Shown: positions 16,611-17,630 of the stretch, piece after piece
Numbering within the stretch: the stretch's first letter is position 1
Layout: the number at the start of each line of letters is the position of its first letter
DNA from: DATKLX01 sp035542155
Lineage (GTDB): Bacteria; Chloroflexota; Anaerolineae; Anaerolineales; Anaerolineaceae
Reading direction: 5' to 3'
Length of the DNA stretch: 17,630 nucleotides
Assembly: GCA_035542155.1 (NCBI GenBank)
Contig: DATKLX010000074.1
Location: forward strand, 1-17,630
Translations under genes and position numbers: made by a program
Notes under the pieces: generated by a model
What the model saw: the letters and a program-made list of their open reading frames with translations, nothing else
Told to the model about the DNA's origin: nothing
Database searches by the model: none

Positions 16611-16628
16611 CTAGATGTTGGCATCTAG
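16611..16628. promoter_or_regulatory. Palindrome at the predicted transcription start (operator-like)
   Basis: CTAGATG (16611-16617) and CATCTAG (16622-16628) are perfect complements around TTGG. The element begins 2 bp after the predicted -10 and would cover the transcription start, as a repressor operator might. It could equally form a short 5' hairpin in the RNA. Confidence 0.4.
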
Positions 16629-16676
16629 GGGACGTTCTGCCTGGTGCATCGAAGAAATCTCTCAGGAGTGAGGAAC

Positions 16677-17630
16677 ATGGATAGAATACGAGGATACCTT
16701 AACAAACCGGCAGTAGTAGCGGCCATAGCGTTCGTCGCCGGGCTGCTCATCGGATGGATCGTGCTGGGGTGGGGGCTGTTCCCCGTCACCTGGACCGACG
16801 CTACCCCCAAGGATTTACGCCAGGACCTGAAAGTTGATTACCTGCGCATGGCGATCGACTCCTACAGCAAGAACCATGATCAGGCGCTGGCCAAGGAACG
16901 CTACGACTCTTTGGGCCCCAATGCCAGCAAAGTGCTCGCTGAAGTCCAAGCGAACCCTGAAAATGTTTCCCCAGCCGATGTGCTGGCTTTCACGGGTACA
17001 GTGACGGGCAGCCAGGGTGGATTGTTGACTCCGGCAGCCACTTCGGTGACCGGAGCGACTCAGACCCCAGCAGGAACAGTAGCCGCGCCTGCCGCGCCCT
17101 CAGGGAACCGGAACCTGCCGCTCGTTCTGGGGGTGCTGTGCGCCCTGCTGCTCATTATCGCAGCGGCGCTGGCTTATATCTTCCTGATCCGCGGACGCGG
17201 CCAGCGCGGTGGAGGAACCCCAGCGTCGCAGGCCACGGAACTCAACCGCCAGGCGGAGCGAACGGATTTCGCCGCGCAGGGCCAGGAAGCCCCGGTGGCG
17301 CAGTTCATGACCACCTACATGGCCGGCGACGACCTGTACGACGACTCATTCAGCATCGACTCCCCCTCGGGAGAATTCCTGGGTGAGTGCGGGGTCGGCA
17401 TCTCGGACACAATCGGAGTGGGCGATCCGAAGAAGGTGACCGCCTTCGAGGTCTGGTTGTTCGATAAGAACGATATCCAGACCGTGACCAAGGTGCTGAT
17501 GAGCCAGCATGCGATCAACGATCCGACGATCAGCGCGCGGCTGGAATCCAAGGGCGAGCCTGTGCTGGCCGAGCCGGGGAAACGGATCGTGCTGGAGACG
17601 GCAACCTTGCAGTTGGAGGCACGGGTGGTG
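16677..17630 (+). CDS. Two-helix membrane protein of unknown function (3' end outside window)
   Basis: Translation from ATG 16677 stays open for 318 codons to the right edge with no stop, so the gene is truncated by the window. The ATG follows AGGAG and GAGGAA purine stretches. Residues about 11-36 form a first membrane helix (VVAAIAFVAGLLIGWIVLGW). A charged segment (about 44-105, rich in Asp, Lys and Tyr) follows, then a Thr/Ala/Pro-rich linker (about 118-145) and a second helix at 147-171 (LPLVLGVLCALLLIIAAALA) ending in basic residues. After that comes a soluble region (about 200-318) starting FMTTYMAGDDLYDDSFSID and containing FLGECGVGISDTIGVGDPKK and VTAFEVWLFDKNDIQTVTKV. I do not recognise a family. 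Confidence 0.85.
   Translation, partial: MDRIRGYLNKPAVVAAIAFVAGLLIGWIVLGWGLFPVTWTDATPKDLRQDLKVDYLRMAIDSYSKNHDQALAKERYDSLGPNASKVLAEVQANPENVSPADVLAFTGTVTGSQGGLLTPAATSVTGATQTPAGTVAAPAAPSGNRNLPLVLGVLCALLLIIAAALAYIFLIRGRGQRGGGTPASQATELNRQAERTDFAAQGQEAPVAQFMTTYMAGDDLYDDSFSIDSPSGEFLGECGVGISDTIGVGDPKKVTAFEVWLFDKNDIQTVTKVLMSQHAINDPTISARLESKGEPVLAEPGKRIVLETATLQLEARVV

Overview
The window looks like chromosomal DNA from a high-GC bacterium of the phylum Chloroflexota, most likely class Anaerolineae. That assignment is inference. It rests on envelope proteins with long Thr/Pro-rich (TPTPT-like) linkers, a TopA carrying an extra N-terminal zinc ribbon of the DUF5679 kind, a DUF1015 protein, and the overall gene style. 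No rRNA or other decisive taxonomic marker is present. No CRISPR array, transposase, phage gene, tRNA or rRNA was seen.

Layout. Positions 1-152 hold the possible 3' end of a rightward gene and a spaced inverted repeat. From about 153 to 6994 all genes point left. They are, in transcription order: a DegV-family lipid-binding protein; a DUF1015 protein that overlaps a small unknown 126-aa protein, followed by an M23 peptidase-like lipoprotein whose 5' end is problematic; then, behind a good sigma70-like promoter with a leader hairpin, a membrane-anchored TolB-like beta-propeller protein that overlaps (ATGA) a second M23 lipoprotein. Positions 6995-7209 form a divergent intergenic region. From 7210 to the right edge everything points right: a GT-C/GT39-like membrane glycosyltransferase, then ffh, rpsP, khpA, rimM, dprA, manC and topA, and a two-helix membrane protein cut off by the window end.

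How the parts fit. The ffh-rpsP-khpA-rimM block is the classic SRP/ribosome-maturation cluster, but trmD and rplS do not follow rimM here. Instead dprA (DNA uptake and recombination) and topA (DNA topology) follow, with a mannose-1-phosphate guanylyltransferase (manC) tightly packed between them. The short gaps and overlaps (khpA/rimM 4 bp; dprA/manC 8 bp) suggest one transcript from a TTGACC-17-TAAAAT promoter before ffh. A weak terminator-like hairpin lies at the ffh stop and a 10-bp hairpin lies inside the 5' end of rimM; both could tune relative expression. GDP-mannose from ManC and the GT39-like enzyme could both serve surface glycosylation, but no direct link is visible. The left half looks like an envelope module, with two LytM-type lipoproteins and a propeller protein.

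Most gene calls are secure by family motifs. No clear previously undescribed system is evident. The best candidates for follow-up are the small unknown gene translationally linked to DUF1015 and an M23 lipoprotein, the TopA fusion, the unannotated membrane protein after topA, and several palindromic regulatory structures.
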